The translations under genes and the position numbers were made by a program. Under the pieces are notes generated by a model that was not told the origin of the DNA, searched no databases, and saw only the letters and a program-made list of their open reading frames with translations. A stretch of 64,000 nt of DNA from Xiheimicrobium sp052034585 (GTDB lineage: Bacteria > Myxococcota > Myxococcia > Myxococcales > Myxococcaceae): NCBI GenBank assembly GCA_052034585.1, contig JBPOIJ010000069.1, positions 1 through 64,000 of the forward strand, given 5' to 3'. Shown piece after piece: positions 54,030 through 63,055 of the stretch. Position 1 is the first letter of the stretch. Each line of letters opens with the position of its first letter.

Positions 54030-54794
54030 TCACTGCGTCAGCACCACCACCCGCTCGCAGACGTTGAGCCAGTTGTGAACGCCGTCGACGGGCGCTGGCC
54101 AGTGGACGTGACCGAAGAGGACGAGCGCTTCAGGGTCGATCAGCTCGGCGAAGGCGTCGTTGCCAGGGAAGTCACGCGCGGCTCCGGCCGGCCCTTCATG
54201 GAGGATCAGCAGGTCGGGACGCTCGCTCGCGACCAGCCCGACGTGCTCGACCTGCTCGGCGGGGTCTCGTTTCCCTGGGCGGCGCGGGTTTCCAGAGGCG
54301 AGGCCGACGCCTCCGACGCGAAGCCCTTCGAGCTCGACGAGCCGGGTGTCGAGAAGGTGCTGGTTGCCACGCTGCGGGAGCTTCGAGACGTCGTCATGGT
54401 TGCCCGCGACGCCAATGACCGAGCGAGTGCCGAGCGCGAACGCGTTCCACACCTCGGCGACGTCGCCAAAGCCACCTCGTTCGTCGGCGCTCGGAACGCA
54501 GAAGAGGTCTCCGGCGAGCACGACCCCGACGCGCGACAGGTCGGGGAGCTGGGACCCAGCGAGCTCCGAGAGGCACTCGGCGACCGCGAGCCCGAGCAGG
54601 TACGGCTCGTGGAAGGGTGAGGTCACCACGCCCTGGAGATCGGCGGTGACGACGAGCGCCTCGACCTCGGCTGGCAGGCGATCGACCCGCCCGCGCAGAA
54701 AGGGCAGCAGTCGTCGCTCGGTGCCTCCGCCACGGGCGGCGCACTGGTAACGAAGTCGGTGAAAGGGCTGGGGATCGACGGAATGGAGTTTCAT
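54030..54794 (-). CDS. Metallophosphoesterase-like protein
   Basis: 254 residues from ATG 54794. Motifs of the calcineurin-like fold: VVTADLQG in place of the usual DxH, VVLAGDLF, GNHDD, LILHEGP and GHVHW. The first motif thus keeps Asp but not His, which may weaken one metal ligand. The other metal and phosphate ligands are present. It probably hydrolyses a phosphomonoester or diester; the substrate is unknown. It is 235 bases away from the co-oriented lipoprotein upstream. Confidence 0.8.
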   Translation of the reverse strand: MKLHSVDPQPFHRLRYQCAARGGGTERRLLPFLRGRVDRLPAEVEALVVTADLQGVVTSPFHEPYLLGLAVAECLSELAGSQLPDLSRVGVVLAGDLFCVPSADERGGFGDVAEVWNAFALGTRSVIGVAGNHDDVSKLPQRGNQHLLDTRLVELEGLRVGGVGLASGNPRRPGKRDPAEQVEHVGLVASERPDLLILHEGPAGAARDFPGNDAFAELIDPEALVLFGHVHWPAPVDGVHNWLNVCERVVVLTQ

Positions 54795-54972
54795 CTCCGC
54801 ACTGACGTCGCAGCCACCCTCAGCCGACCGTGCACGTCGTCGGTTGGCCCTCGGCGCTGAAACGCGCGGACGAGTCGGGAAAGAGCCTGGCCGGCCCATT
54901 GCGCGCTCGTGCGGTCGACCTTGCGCTACGTGCTCGAGCTGCAGTCCGTCGTGCCCTGACGCGAAGCCTCGA

Positions 54973-55728
54973 TCACTGACACGAGGCGGTCGCTTCGGTC
55001 GAGGTGAAGCGCACGGTCTGGGTGATGGTCGGCAGCGAGGGGTCAGCGATCTCGACCGTCGCCTCACCAGCCGCGGCCGACGTGAGCGTCGGCTTCACGG
55101 TGAGCGCGTTCGGTGCCCCGCCGGTGAGGAAGATTGGGGTGTCGAGCACCACGTCGGGCCGGCTCGTCCTGGCGGTGAGCTGCAGCATGCCGAGCATCGC
55201 CTTGTCGTTGCCGTCGACGGGCACCACGAAGTACGTCGCCTCCTGGTTCGGCGCGAGGGTGATGGCGTCGAGCTCCGACTGCGCCGCCTTCACGCACGTC
55301 TTCCCGTTGGCCTTCGCGGTGGTCACGACGGTCGCCTTGCCGTGCAGTCGCATCGCCACCGCCTTCTTGGAGTGCACGGTGAGCGCGTCGAGTTCGAGGG
55401 CGCCTTGTTTGGCGCGGAACCGGTAGTCCTTCTCCTCGTCGAGGCGCACCGCGAACTGCGCGAAGCCCAGCGGGAGCACCTGGTTCGTTCCGCCCGTCAC
55501 CTCGAGGCTCAGCTCGGGGAAGCCGCTCTGTTCGACCACCCCCGGGTGCTCGAGGCGGATCAGCACGGTGCGGTTCACCACCAGCGGCGGGGTGAAGTCG
55601 TCGGTCTCGACGAAGTTCACCATCTGGGAGAACCGCACCTTGCCCTTGTCTCCGTTCGCCCCGTCGGCGCACCCCACCAGAACGAACAGCCCCACCGCGC
55701 TCAGCAGCATCTTCATCGACGTCGTCAT
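54973..55728 (-). CDS. Lipoprotein, unknown
   Basis: 251 residues from the ATG at 55728. Signal MTTSMKMLLSAVGLFVLVGC ends in lipobox LVGC. The mature part is strand-rich with two Ig-like regions (RTVLIRLEHPGVVEQ, PELSLEVTGGTN; NALTVKPTLTSAAAGEATVEIADPS) and only two Cys near the middle and end. No enzymatic motif was recognised. It is probably anchored in the envelope. Confidence 0.65.
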   Translation of the reverse strand: MTTSMKMLLSAVGLFVLVGCADGANGDKGKVRFSQMVNFVETDDFTPPLVVNRTVLIRLEHPGVVEQSGFPELSLEVTGGTNQVLPLGFAQFAVRLDEEKDYRFRAKQGALELDALTVHSKKAVAMRLHGKATVVTTAKANGKTCVKAAQSELDAITLAPNQEATYFVVPVDGNDKAMLGMLQLTARTSRPDVVLDTPIFLTGGAPNALTVKPTLTSAAAGEATVEIADPSLPTITQTVRFTSTEATASCQ

Positions 55729-55960
55729 GTGTGGTTCCTCGATTCCCTTCCGGCACTTCGACGTGCCGGTTCCCCAGATTGAGTCGGGTTGAATGGCCCG
55801 ACGCGCGTCAGGCAATCGATGGGCCAGCGCCAACCGTGCGCAACGAGGGAAGGGAGCGCGAGCGAACGAGCCGCACACTGACGCCCGTGCCCCTGACGTG
55901 AATGCCAGCCAGCGCTGAGCTCGGTTGCTTCGAGCGTGGGCTGCGTGTCGAACGGACAAC

Positions 55961-56701
55961 TCAACCGAGCGGGCGAAAGAAGGTGTCGAGCGCGCGGTGG
56001 TAGGCGCCGTCGAAGAGCACGTCGTTGTGGCCGCGACCTTCGACCAGACGGAGGCTCCCGAGTGGAGCGGGGATCACCTCGGCGAGCCGCTGCGCCTCGG
56101 CGGGTGGAATGAGGGTGTCGTTCGTTCCGTGAATCAGGAGCGTCGGCACCTTCACGCCCCGAGCCTTCTCGAGCGGGTCGAGCGCGCGTCGCTCGTCGGC
56201 CGACAGACTGCTCGGCTCGAGGCCGCGTCTGCGAGCGAAGGCGTCGACGTCGGAAAAGCCGCTGTCGATGAGGACTCCGGCGAGCTGATCACCTCGTCGC
56301 TGAACGAGGTGCCAGGCCGGAGCGCTGCCCAACGACCGCCCCATCACCATCGGCGGCGACGTCGAGAGCCCTCGGAGCGCGTCGAAGAGCTTCTCCGCGT
56401 CGTCGAACAGGCGCTGAATCGTCGGGGTGCCCGTCGAGCGGCCGTAGCCTCGGTACTCCGCGACGGCGAGCTGAACGTGGCGGGTGAACATCGGCGCGAA
56501 GTCGTCCCAGTCGGAGGCGGTCTCTCCGTTGCCGTGGAAGAGGAGCAGCAGCCGGGCGTCGCTCGGTCCGTGCAGCCGCAGATGCAGCGTCGCGCCGTCC
56601 ACCTCGAGCAGCAGATCCTTCGCGTTGGGTGGCGGCGGCCGAGTGCGCGGCTGGGGAAAGAAGAGGGAGCCGACGAGATCTTCACGGGTGAGGAGCGACA
56701 T
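55961..56701 (-). CDS. Alpha/beta hydrolase
   Basis: 246 residues. LLLLFHGNGETASDWDDF gives the oxyanion loop, MGRSLGSAPAW the nucleophile Ser123, LLIHGTNDTLIPPAEA the acid Asp, and VEGRGHNDVLF the His. Together these form an intact triad. It lacks a signal peptide, so is cytosolic. It resembles esterases and FrsA-like or bem46-like hydrolases; the substrate is unknown. It begins four bases from the stop of the propeller protein gene, so the two form one transcript. Confidence 0.9.
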   Translation of the reverse strand: MSLLTREDLVGSLFFPQPRTRPPPPNAKDLLLEVDGATLHLRLHGPSDARLLLLFHGNGETASDWDDFAPMFTRHVQLAVAEYRGYGRSTGTPTIQRLFDDAEKLFDALRGLSTSPPMVMGRSLGSAPAWHLVQRRGDQLAGVLIDSGFSDVDAFARRRGLEPSSLSADERRALDPLEKARGVKVPTLLIHGTNDTLIPPAEAQRLAEVIPAPLGSLRLVEGRGHNDVLFDGAYHRALDTFFRPLG

Positions 56702-56705
56702 TGGT

Positions 56706-57749
56706 CTACCGGTTCGAGACGGTTCGCACCGCCACGCTCCCAGCCCGCTCCACGATCTCGAAAGACGAGTGCTGCTCGTCGTCCCCGAGTGATGCCACGC
56801 GTACCGTGCCGCCGGCGTCGACGGTCGCGGCGAGCCCAGCGTTCGGGCAGAGATCGACCCGAACCGGCGGAGGGCCCGGCCAGGTGCGCTTGGCCACTGG
56901 CTTCAGGGAGGGCAGCGCGTACTGCAACAACTCGCCCTTCTCGCTCGTGAGCACGCTCAGCTCACCGGGCCGCGGACCCAGCTTGAACGCCAACGCAGGT
57001 TGCTTGAACTTCACCGTGCCCACCGCAGCGCCCGAGCTCAGGCGGTAGATGGTGAGGGCCTCGTCTCCGACTGGACCAACCAGGAAGCGCTCGTCAGCCT
57101 CGAGTGATTTCAGGTTTGGCCCACTCTCGAACCAGGGCTGTCGTGGTCCCTTCTTCACCACCGCGCTCGCGCCGCGCAGCGCGTACTCCACGTAGCTCGA
57201 TTCCTCGGTGGCCAACCCAAGGTGGAGGGTCTTTCCAATGCGGAACTCGGCCGCGCCCCAGAAGTTGTCCTCGTGGTACTCGAAGACGTTCGCCAACCCC
57301 GGCGAGGCGAGCTTGAAGTCGAAGCGCCCGGGACTCCGGTCCGTCCGGCGGTCTTTGCGCGCTCGGTGGTGGGCCCCGTCGATGCGCTTGCGCTTCAAGT
57401 CCACCACCGCGACCGCACCGTTGCCGCAGGCGAAGACCACCAGACCGGGGGACGCGAAGCACGCCTTGGTGCAGCTGGACACCTCGAGCGCCAGGCGCGC
57501 GTAGCGTCGTCGGTCGAGGCGGTAGAGCTGTGACTCGCCGCCTTCCATGGCGATGGCGAGGAGCTTCTGATCCGGCGAGAGCGCGACACCTCGAACGTCG
57601 CCGCTCGACTCCGGGTACGGCACGAGGTGCGTCTGCCGTCCGGTGCGTGCCTCGACCAACAGCAACCCTCGGTCGGCCACGGCCACCGCAACCAGCCTCC
57701 CTTCCGCGAGGAACTGCAGATGGTCGGGGACGAGAGCTGCTGGCGCCAT
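56706..57749 (-). CDS. Cytosolic beta-propeller (WD-like) protein
   Basis: 347 residues from ATG 57749, no signal peptide. Repeated strand units such as LVAVAVADRGLLLVEARTG, VRGVALSPDQKLLAIAMEGGESQLYRL (in part: GVALSPDQKLLAIAM) and GAVAVVDLKRKRIDG fit a WD40/YVTN-like propeller of six to seven blades. It is co-transcribed with the alpha/beta hydrolase, so it may act as its scaffold or partner. Of unknown function. Confidence 0.65.
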   Translation of the reverse strand: MAPAALVPDHLQFLAEGRLVAVAVADRGLLLVEARTGRQTHLVPYPESSGDVRGVALSPDQKLLAIAMEGGESQLYRLDRRRYARLALEVSSCTKACFASPGLVVFACGNGAVAVVDLKRKRIDGAHHRARKDRRTDRSPGRFDFKLASPGLANVFEYHEDNFWGAAEFRIGKTLHLGLATEESSYVEYALRGASAVVKKGPRQPWFESGPNLKSLEADERFLVGPVGDEALTIYRLSSGAAVGTVKFKQPALAFKLGPRPGELSVLTSEKGELLQYALPSLKPVAKRTWPGPPPVRVDLCPNAGLAATVDAGGTVRVASLGDDEQHSSFEIVERAGSVAVRTVSNR

Positions 57750-57838
57750 GGCGGCACGATACGCCCACCGAGCCGGAGCGCGCTCGACTCTTCGGCTTTC
57801 GCGCCGCGACCGGGTTGGTGTTGGAGCACCAGCGGCTG

Positions 57839-59200
57839 CTACTGGCATCGTGGCTCGTACACGACGCTCACCGCGCTCCCCGGTTGAGGAATGAAGAGGC
57901 GCTCGAAGACGATGGCGTTCCAGGCGCGCTCGAACCGCCACCCTCCGTTCGCAGGCACCGACTGCCCGTCGATGAAGACGCTCACTCCCGCATCGGAAGC
58001 GACCGGACGTCGCAGGGTGAACTGCCGCCGGTGGTCGGGGATCGAGGTGGGAAGGCCACTCAGGCCACAGATGCTCTCGATCGTTCCGCCCGTCTGCTGC
58101 GCGAAGGCTTGAAGAACGGTGTCGTGCGGCGGTTGACACGGAGCGAAGTTGGCCAACGCATGGACGAAGACGTCACCGAACGGCGGCACGTTCCGGAGCG
58201 TATCGATCCACCCGGCATCGAGGCTCGACTGGTCGAGCGTGTTCTGGAAGCAGGAGACCTCGAGCGGAATGTCCTCTCGCCGCCAGCTGGAGTCGGCCAC
58301 CACGGCCTGGTGCGCTCTCGACAGACAGCTGACGGTCGGCTGGCCAGCGCTGCCCAGCTGAAGGCGCGAGACGAGCAGCTGGCCCTGGTTCGAGTCGGTG
58401 GCCAACGGCTCACCGGCACCCTGAACGAAGAGCCCCGCATCGGGCCCGCCTCGCACCACCACCATGCGCAGATCGAGTTGGTTGATGGTCGCATAGCGGA
58501 AGAACGCGTCGAGGTTCATCCCGAGGGACTGTTGCGGCGCCGTCATGCCTGGGCCATCGGAGACGACGAGCATGAGGTCCTTCTGCGGCGCTCTCGAGGC
58601 TTGGAAGGAGTCGGTGACCGGGCCAACCGCTGCGAGGCCCTGGAGCGCGAGAGTGACCGTCGTTCCACCGGCCGACGCGGTCAGCACGGCCTGTGCGGTG
58701 CCGAGGACGACCGGCGAAAAGCGCACCTCGACGTCGAGCTCGCCGACGCCCACAGGAAGGGTGACGACGGGGGGACTCACCACGGCGAACCGCGCGGCGT
58801 CGGGCCCGCTGAGATTGAGCGTGAGCGGCGTCGGAGCGGAACAGGTGTGCTTCACCCGAAGCGCGCGAGCGTGACTGCATTGAGGCGCGGCGGAGAACCG
58901 CACAGGCGCGGTGTCGAACAGCAGGGAGCAGGGGACTCCGGCGTCGGTCGTGGTCCCTCCGCCGACAGCGCCGCCACCGCTGAGGCCGCCAGCGGTCACT
59001 CCACCGCCGCTGCTGTTCCCACCACCGCTCACGCCACCACCGCTCACGCCACCGCCCGTCGTGCCCCCGCCGCTCACGGATCCGCCAGCGCTCCCCGCGT
59101 CGACGCAGTCCTCGGCCGAACAGGTCGGCTCGAAGCACTGACACCCTGCGACGACGGCGAGCGCCAGCATCGACGGCAGCACGCTTCGGGGTGGGCGCAT
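57839..59200 (-). CDS. Lipoprotein with Gly/Ser tether and Ig-like domain
   Basis: 453 residues from ATG 59200. Lipobox VVAGC, then a Cys-rich head (CQCFEPTCSAEDC) and a long Gly-rich tether of SGGG repeats (about 45 residues). A choice-of-anchor-like Ig domain follows (PAALRVKHTCSAPTPLTL, in part), and beyond 210 a larger domain with DLMLVVSDGPGM, resembling a von Willebrand A start. The C-terminal strands include ASDAGVSVFIDGQSV. Probably a surface or outer-membrane lipoprotein. It lies 61 bases after the ECF sigma gene. Confidence 0.7.
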   Translation of the reverse strand: MRPPRSVLPSMLALAVVAGCQCFEPTCSAEDCVDAGSAGGSVSGGGTTGGGVSGGGVSGGGNSSGGGVTAGGLSGGGAVGGGTTTDAGVPCSLLFDTAPVRFSAAPQCSHARALRVKHTCSAPTPLTLNLSGPDAARFAVVSPPVVTLPVGVGELDVEVRFSPVVLGTAQAVLTASAGGTTVTLALQGLAAVGPVTDSFQASRAPQKDLMLVVSDGPGMTAPQQSLGMNLDAFFRYATINQLDLRMVVVRGGPDAGLFVQGAGEPLATDSNQGQLLVSRLQLGSAGQPTVSCLSRAHQAVVADSSWRREDIPLEVSCFQNTLDQSSLDAGWIDTLRNVPPFGDVFVHALANFAPCQPPHDTVLQAFAQQTGGTIESICGLSGLPTSIPDHRRQFTLRRPVASDAGVSVFIDGQSVPANGGWRFERAWNAIVFERLFIPQPGSAVSVVYEPRCQ

Positions 59201-59261
59201 GTTTCCCGTACTACCAAGCGCGCGAAGGTCTTTTCCAGAGACGGAAGGCGTGACGGGGTGC

Positions 59262-59849
59262 TCAGCAGGTGGCCAGGTGTGCGTTCGCCCGTCCGACCGC
59301 CGGGTTGGTCGCGCGCCTTCGGGCGTCGCCCGTCGTCCGGAGCCTCTCGACCGCTCCTCGAAAGTCACGGCGCGCGAGGCGAAGCCGGGAATAGGCCGTG
59401 TTCAGCGGAACCCTCAGCGCGACCGCGACGTCCGGAATCGCCAGGCCGTCGAGTTCGTGCATGACGAAGACGGCGCGCCGGTCGAGTGGAATGGCCTCCA
59501 TCGCGCGCAGCACCAGTTGGGTGGCCTGGAGCCGCTGCACGTGGCCCTCGGGCGTCGGCGTCTCGTCGGTGGTGTCGGGCTCGGGGTGCGCCTCCTCTCG
59601 ACGTTGCCAGGCGCGGTCGCGGAAGTCGGAGGCGAAGCGGAGCGAGATGCCGGACAGCCACGCGCGCAACGGCCGGCTCGAGTCGTAGTCGCTCCACTTC
59701 TTCCACACGGTGATGAAGACGTCGTGCGCGAGGTCCTCCAGGTGCGCGTCGGGAACGCCCAAGCGCCGGAGCGTCGCCCAGACGTAGTCGAACTCGGCTT
59801 CGTAGAGTTGGTTGAAGTCGGTGCGCGTTGGAGGTGCGTTCGCGACCAT
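59262..59849 (-). CDS. ECF-type RNA polymerase sigma factor
   Basis: 195 residues. Region 2 is clear (LEDLAHDVFITVWKKW, PLRAWLSGISLRFASDF), and region 4 (MEAIPLDRRAVFVMHELDGLAIPDVAVALRVPLNTAYSRL, in part: IPDVAVALRVPLNTAYSRL) holds the DNA-recognition helices. No anti-sigma gene adjoins it; instead, the next gene on the same strand is a surface lipoprotein, which may be its sensor, partner or target. It belongs to a small sigma70 type that controls envelope or stress genes. Confidence 0.92.
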   Translation of the reverse strand: MVANAPPTRTDFNQLYEAEFDYVWATLRRLGVPDAHLEDLAHDVFITVWKKWSDYDSSRPLRAWLSGISLRFASDFRDRAWQRREEAHPEPDTTDETPTPEGHVQRLQATQLVLRAMEAIPLDRRAVFVMHELDGLAIPDVAVALRVPLNTAYSRLRLARRDFRGAVERLRTTGDARRRATNPAVGRANAHLATC

Positions 59850-60036
59850 CGCGGGTGCTCACGGAACAGGGACGTCGAGCGGCCCGAAGTGCCTGGAGGT
59901 CTTGGTGCGTGGACCGGGCTCGAGCGAGGTGAGGAGGGCGATCGACGATGGAGGGTGCATGGCAGGGTGACGACACCGCTGTGGTGAACGCGTCCCACCG
60001 GAGCGATGACGCCCGGGTTGGCAGCGAGGCCGCTCG

Positions 60037-61368
60037 GTGCTGAAACCCTGCTCGGTGCGTCGGCTGCTCGTCACTCTTCTCGTCTTCACCGCGTGCAAGC
60101 CCGCTCCCGCCGGTCTCAGCGCGGCCGAGGTCTACGCCCGCATCGCGCCGTCCATCGCGCACCTCTCGGCGGGCATGTCGGGTGGTAGCGGGGTGCTCCT
60201 CGAAGGCCGCATGCTGCTCACCAACGCGCACGTAGTGTGGCCGCACGAACGCGTTCGGGTCACCTTCCCCCCCAAGCTCGAGTTCATCGACGTGCCGGTG
60301 CGCGCGGTCGACGTCGACGGAGATCTCGCCCTCGTCGGCCCTCTCTCGGCCTCGCTCGATCGGCCCGCGCTGAAGATCGTCTCTCCCGACGGGCTGCCCA
60401 TCGGCAGCGAGGTGTTCCTCGTCGGCTACCCGGGCGAGACCGAGTCCTTCCCCGAGCCCGCCATCACCCGCGGCATCCTCTCCCGGGTGCGCGAGGCCGG
60501 CTTCGAGAACCTCACCTTCCTCCAGAGCGACGCCACCATCGTGGGCGGACAGAGCGGCGGGGCGCTGGTGTCGTCGACCGGCGACGTCATCGGCATCTCG
60601 GGCCTCATCGGCATCGAGCAGTTCGCGCTGGTGCTCTCGGGAGCCGACGTGCTCACGCGAATTCCGAACATCACCACCTCGCCCTCGCCGCTCGCGCGCA
60701 GCCGGAGTACCCAGAAGCCGAGCCAGACCCAGCCGCTCCACTTCGAGCCGAGCGTGAGCCAGGCAGCGTTCTTCTTCCAGGCGGCCGATGGCGATCGGGT
60801 TCGGCTCGAATCGAAGGACGCGCTCCTCGAGGTGTTCGACTGCGACCTCGCTCCGGTGGAGTTGGTGGGCGACTCGACCTACGCCTTCGACGTCACCGGT
60901 CCGCAGGTGGTGGTGGCCTCCGACGACGGCGAGCCCAAGGGCACCTTGAAGGCCGACCGGGAGCTGACGGCCTTCGTCGACCCGGATGACGAGCGCGAGC
61001 TCCAGGTCGGCACCGACATGCACGGCGTCATCGACTACCCGAAGGACGAAGACCGCTACGTGTTGCCCCTCGAGGCGGGGCAGCGCGTGTACGTGCGCGT
61101 CGACGGCGTGTTGGACGCGCTCTGTTCGGTGTTCGACGAAGAGGGCCTCGAGGAGCTCGTCGGGGCGCGCGTCGCCGAGGGCGGCATCGGCATGTCGGCC
61201 GATTTGACCTTCGAGTCACCGCGCACGGGCCGCTACGTCGTGAGCGTGGCCGAGGGGAATCCCGAAGGACCGGCTGGCTACCGATTGCGCGTGACGCCCG
61301 CTGACAAGGTCGGGCGGATTCGGCGCACGAGCACCGACGGCGGCGTTCGACGGCGCCCGCCGAACTGA
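60037..61368 (+). CDS. Lipoprotein trypsin-like serine protease (HtrA-like)
   Basis: 443 residues from a GTG; GTG 60055 is an alternative. The signal VRRLLVTLLVFTAC ends in a lipobox. The protease domain spans about 28-215 with a complete triad: His65 in LTNAHVV, Asp96 in DGDLALV and Ser173 in GGQSGGALV. No PDZ domain was seen. The C-terminal half has two beta-sandwich regions (AFFFQAADGDRVRLESKDA, RYVLPLEAGQRVYVRV) like pre-peptidase domains. It probably processes proteins at the envelope. DUF4256 follows by eight bases. Confidence 0.9.
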   Translation: MLKPCSVRRLLVTLLVFTACKPAPAGLSAAEVYARIAPSIAHLSAGMSGGSGVLLEGRMLLTNAHVVWPHERVRVTFPPKLEFIDVPVRAVDVDGDLALVGPLSASLDRPALKIVSPDGLPIGSEVFLVGYPGETESFPEPAITRGILSRVREAGFENLTFLQSDATIVGGQSGGALVSSTGDVIGISGLIGIEQFALVLSGADVLTRIPNITTSPSPLARSRSTQKPSQTQPLHFEPSVSQAAFFFQAADGDRVRLESKDALLEVFDCDLAPVELVGDSTYAFDVTGPQVVVASDDGEPKGTLKADRELTAFVDPDDERELQVGTDMHGVIDYPKDEDRYVLPLEAGQRVYVRVDGVLDALCSVFDEEGLEELVGARVAEGGIGMSADLTFESPRTGRYVVSVAEGNPEGPAGYRLRVTPADKVGRIRRTSTDGGVRRRPPN

Positions 61369-61375
61369 GGAGACG

Positions 61376-61918
61376 ATGAACGCGACCGAGAAGAAGGCCC
61401 TGCTGAAGACGCTCGAGGAGCGCTTCGGGAAGAACATGAAGCGGCACGAAGGCGTCGCGTGGAGCACCGTCGCGGCGCGGCTCGAGGCGAACGCGAAGAA
61501 GCTCGCGGTGCTGCTCGAGATGGAGAACACCGGTGGAGAACCCGACGTCATCGCCGTCGAGAAGGCTGGCGCCGTCGTCTTCTGTGACTGCTCGAAGGAG
61601 ACGCCCAAGGGCCGCCGGAGCCTCTGCTACGACCGCCCGGCGCTCGACGCCCGCAAGGAGAACAAGCCCAAGGGCAACGCCGTCGAGGCCGCCGCGAAGA
61701 TGGGCATCGAGCTGCTCGACGAGGCGCAGTACCGGGCGCTCCAGGAGCTCGGAGCGTTCGACACCACCACCTCGTCGTGGATCGTCACTCCTCCGAAGAT
61801 TCGTTCGCTCGGCGGCGCGCTCTTCGGCGATCGCCGCTACGACACCGTCTTCGCGTACCACAACGGCGCCGAGTCCTATTACGCGGCGCGCGGCTTCCGA
61901 GGCCGGCTGGTGGTGTGA
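61376..61918 (+). CDS. DUF4256-family protein
   Basis: 180 residues, probably cytosolic. MNATEKKALLKTLEERFGKNMKRHEGVAW, in part KKALLKTLEERFGKNM, is the typical start; VFCDCSKETPKGRRSLCYD, LGIELLDEAQY-like KMGIELLDEAQYRALQ and FGDRRYDTVFAYHNGAESYYAARGFRG, in part DTVFAYHNGAESYY, complete the pattern. The family is widespread in bacteria and without known function. It follows the protease gene in the same transcript. Confidence 0.85.
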   Translation: MNATEKKALLKTLEERFGKNMKRHEGVAWSTVAARLEANAKKLAVLLEMENTGGEPDVIAVEKAGAVVFCDCSKETPKGRRSLCYDRPALDARKENKPKGNAVEAAAKMGIELLDEAQYRALQELGAFDTTTSSWIVTPPKIRSLGGALFGDRRYDTVFAYHNGAESYYAARGFRGRLVV

Positions 61919-61932
61919 CGGACCCGTGCGAA

Positions 61933-62634
61933 TCAGCCGTGCTTCTTCACCAGCTTGAAGGTCGCCGAGGCGCGGTCCCAGGTAGCGCGCCGGGCGCCGT
62001 ATTTGAGCACCGCGAGATTTCGGCAGAGCAGCTCGGGCGCGCGCTTGGTGCTCGCGCACTCTCGCTCGAGCGCACCGGCCGACCAGGTCACTTCGACGGC
62101 GAGCCCCTCGCGCGGCAGCTTCACGACTCTCGAGAGCCACGGGGTGAGCTCCTCGTCGCTGAGGTTCGGGAGGACCGGCACGTCGGCCTCGGCGACGAAG
62201 GCTTCGAGGAACGGGACCGAGGCCACCACCTTCGGCGCGTCAGTGACGTCCTTGCTGAGCGGGTCGACGGTCCATGCTTCGAAGCGAACGCGTTGGGGCT
62301 CGGTCCCGCCCGGCTTTCCCTCGACTGACGAGCGCACCGCGACGAACGTCTTCTTCGACGTACGAAACACCGCGAACTCGACGCGCGCGTCACCCTCGGT
62401 CCAGCTCAGGAAGCCGTTCTTGGTGTCGACCGTGACCGACGTCTCGACCCGCCCGTCGAGGGAGAAGTGACCGCCCTTCTCGACGAGCGCCGGCAGACCT
62501 GCGCGCGCGTGCACCAGCCCGAACGCCGTCGTGACGTCGAATGGCGCCGCTGCGAGCGCAACGGTCAGGATCGCTCCGAGCACCACGGCACCTCCGCTCC
62601 GACTCGACTGCGAGTGAGCTCGAGAGTCTGCCAC
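61933..62634 (-). CDS. Exported hypothetical protein
   Basis: 233 residues; the start may be the ATG at 62634 or a downstream GTG. A hydrophobic signal segment (VVLGAILTVALAAAP) begins at about residue 17. The mature domain is beta-rich (FSLDGRVETSVTVDT, RVEFAVFRTSKKTFVAV) with a C-terminal helix and only two Cys (EREC, LLCR). No family was recognised. It converges on DUF4256 with 14 bases between stops. Confidence 0.6.
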   Translation of the reverse strand: MADSRAHSQSSRSGGAVVLGAILTVALAAAPFDVTTAFGLVHARAGLPALVEKGGHFSLDGRVETSVTVDTKNGFLSWTEGDARVEFAVFRTSKKTFVAVRSSVEGKPGGTEPQRVRFEAWTVDPLSKDVTDAPKVVASVPFLEAFVAEADVPVLPNLSDEELTPWLSRVVKLPREGLAVEVTWSAGALERECASTKRAPELLCRNLAVLKYGARRATWDRASATFKLVKKHG

Positions 62635-63055
62635 TCGGCTGAGCTGGAGTGGGCTCAGAAGGAAGGCAGTGATGAACGGTGCGCCTGAAGCCTCGAGTGG
62701 TGATGGGTGCGAGGAATCAACGACGGCTCGAGCCGCCTCGCCCGGCGCGTTTGGGGGGCACTTCTATTGGGTTCGCAGAACTCGACAAATCGACTCGTTC
62801 TGCGAGCCCAATGCACCACGGTGCATATGGGTGGAAGATGTTGGGTTGTGCGAATCCAATAGAAGGTGCCCTCACTCCGATCCCGACGTCGGCCGTTTCA
62901 GGCGCGTGAAGTCATTCCTCGCGCCCTCGTCTCTCGAGGCTTCGGGAGGCACCATCGTTCCTGCCTCCGCTCGAGCCAGCCGGAGCCATCTCGACGGCCA
63001 TCAGAAGTCGACGCTCAGCTCGAGCCTCGAGGTCGAGGGACTCATCAACACCGCG
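62635..63055. other. Intergenic region, 421 bases
   Basis: The gap between two minus-strand genes. It holds the long inverted-repeat element at 62755-62872. The remainder has short CTCGAG-type palindromes but no clear promoter, coding frame or RNA gene. Confidence 0.6.
62755..62872. mobile_element. MITE-like element with long terminal inverted repeats
   Basis: A 118-base element, less GC-rich than its neighbours. The ends pair over 22 bases with one bulged G and one G-T pair: 62756-62777 with 62849-62871. The interior holds two further hairpins: GAAC-TCGA...TCGA-GTTC (62778-62800) and CCCA-TGCACC/GGTGCA-TGGG (62807-62831). No open frame fits inside. This may be a miniature transposable element or a three-way-junction RNA. 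No target-site duplication was obvious. Confidence 0.5.

Noticed and set aside
62755..62872. A tRNA-like T arm or an integron attC site in the inverted-repeat element
   Set aside because: GGTTGTGCGAATCC only superficially resembles a T arm and no acceptor or anticodon arm fits. GTTGGGT fits one attC box but the partner box is absent.
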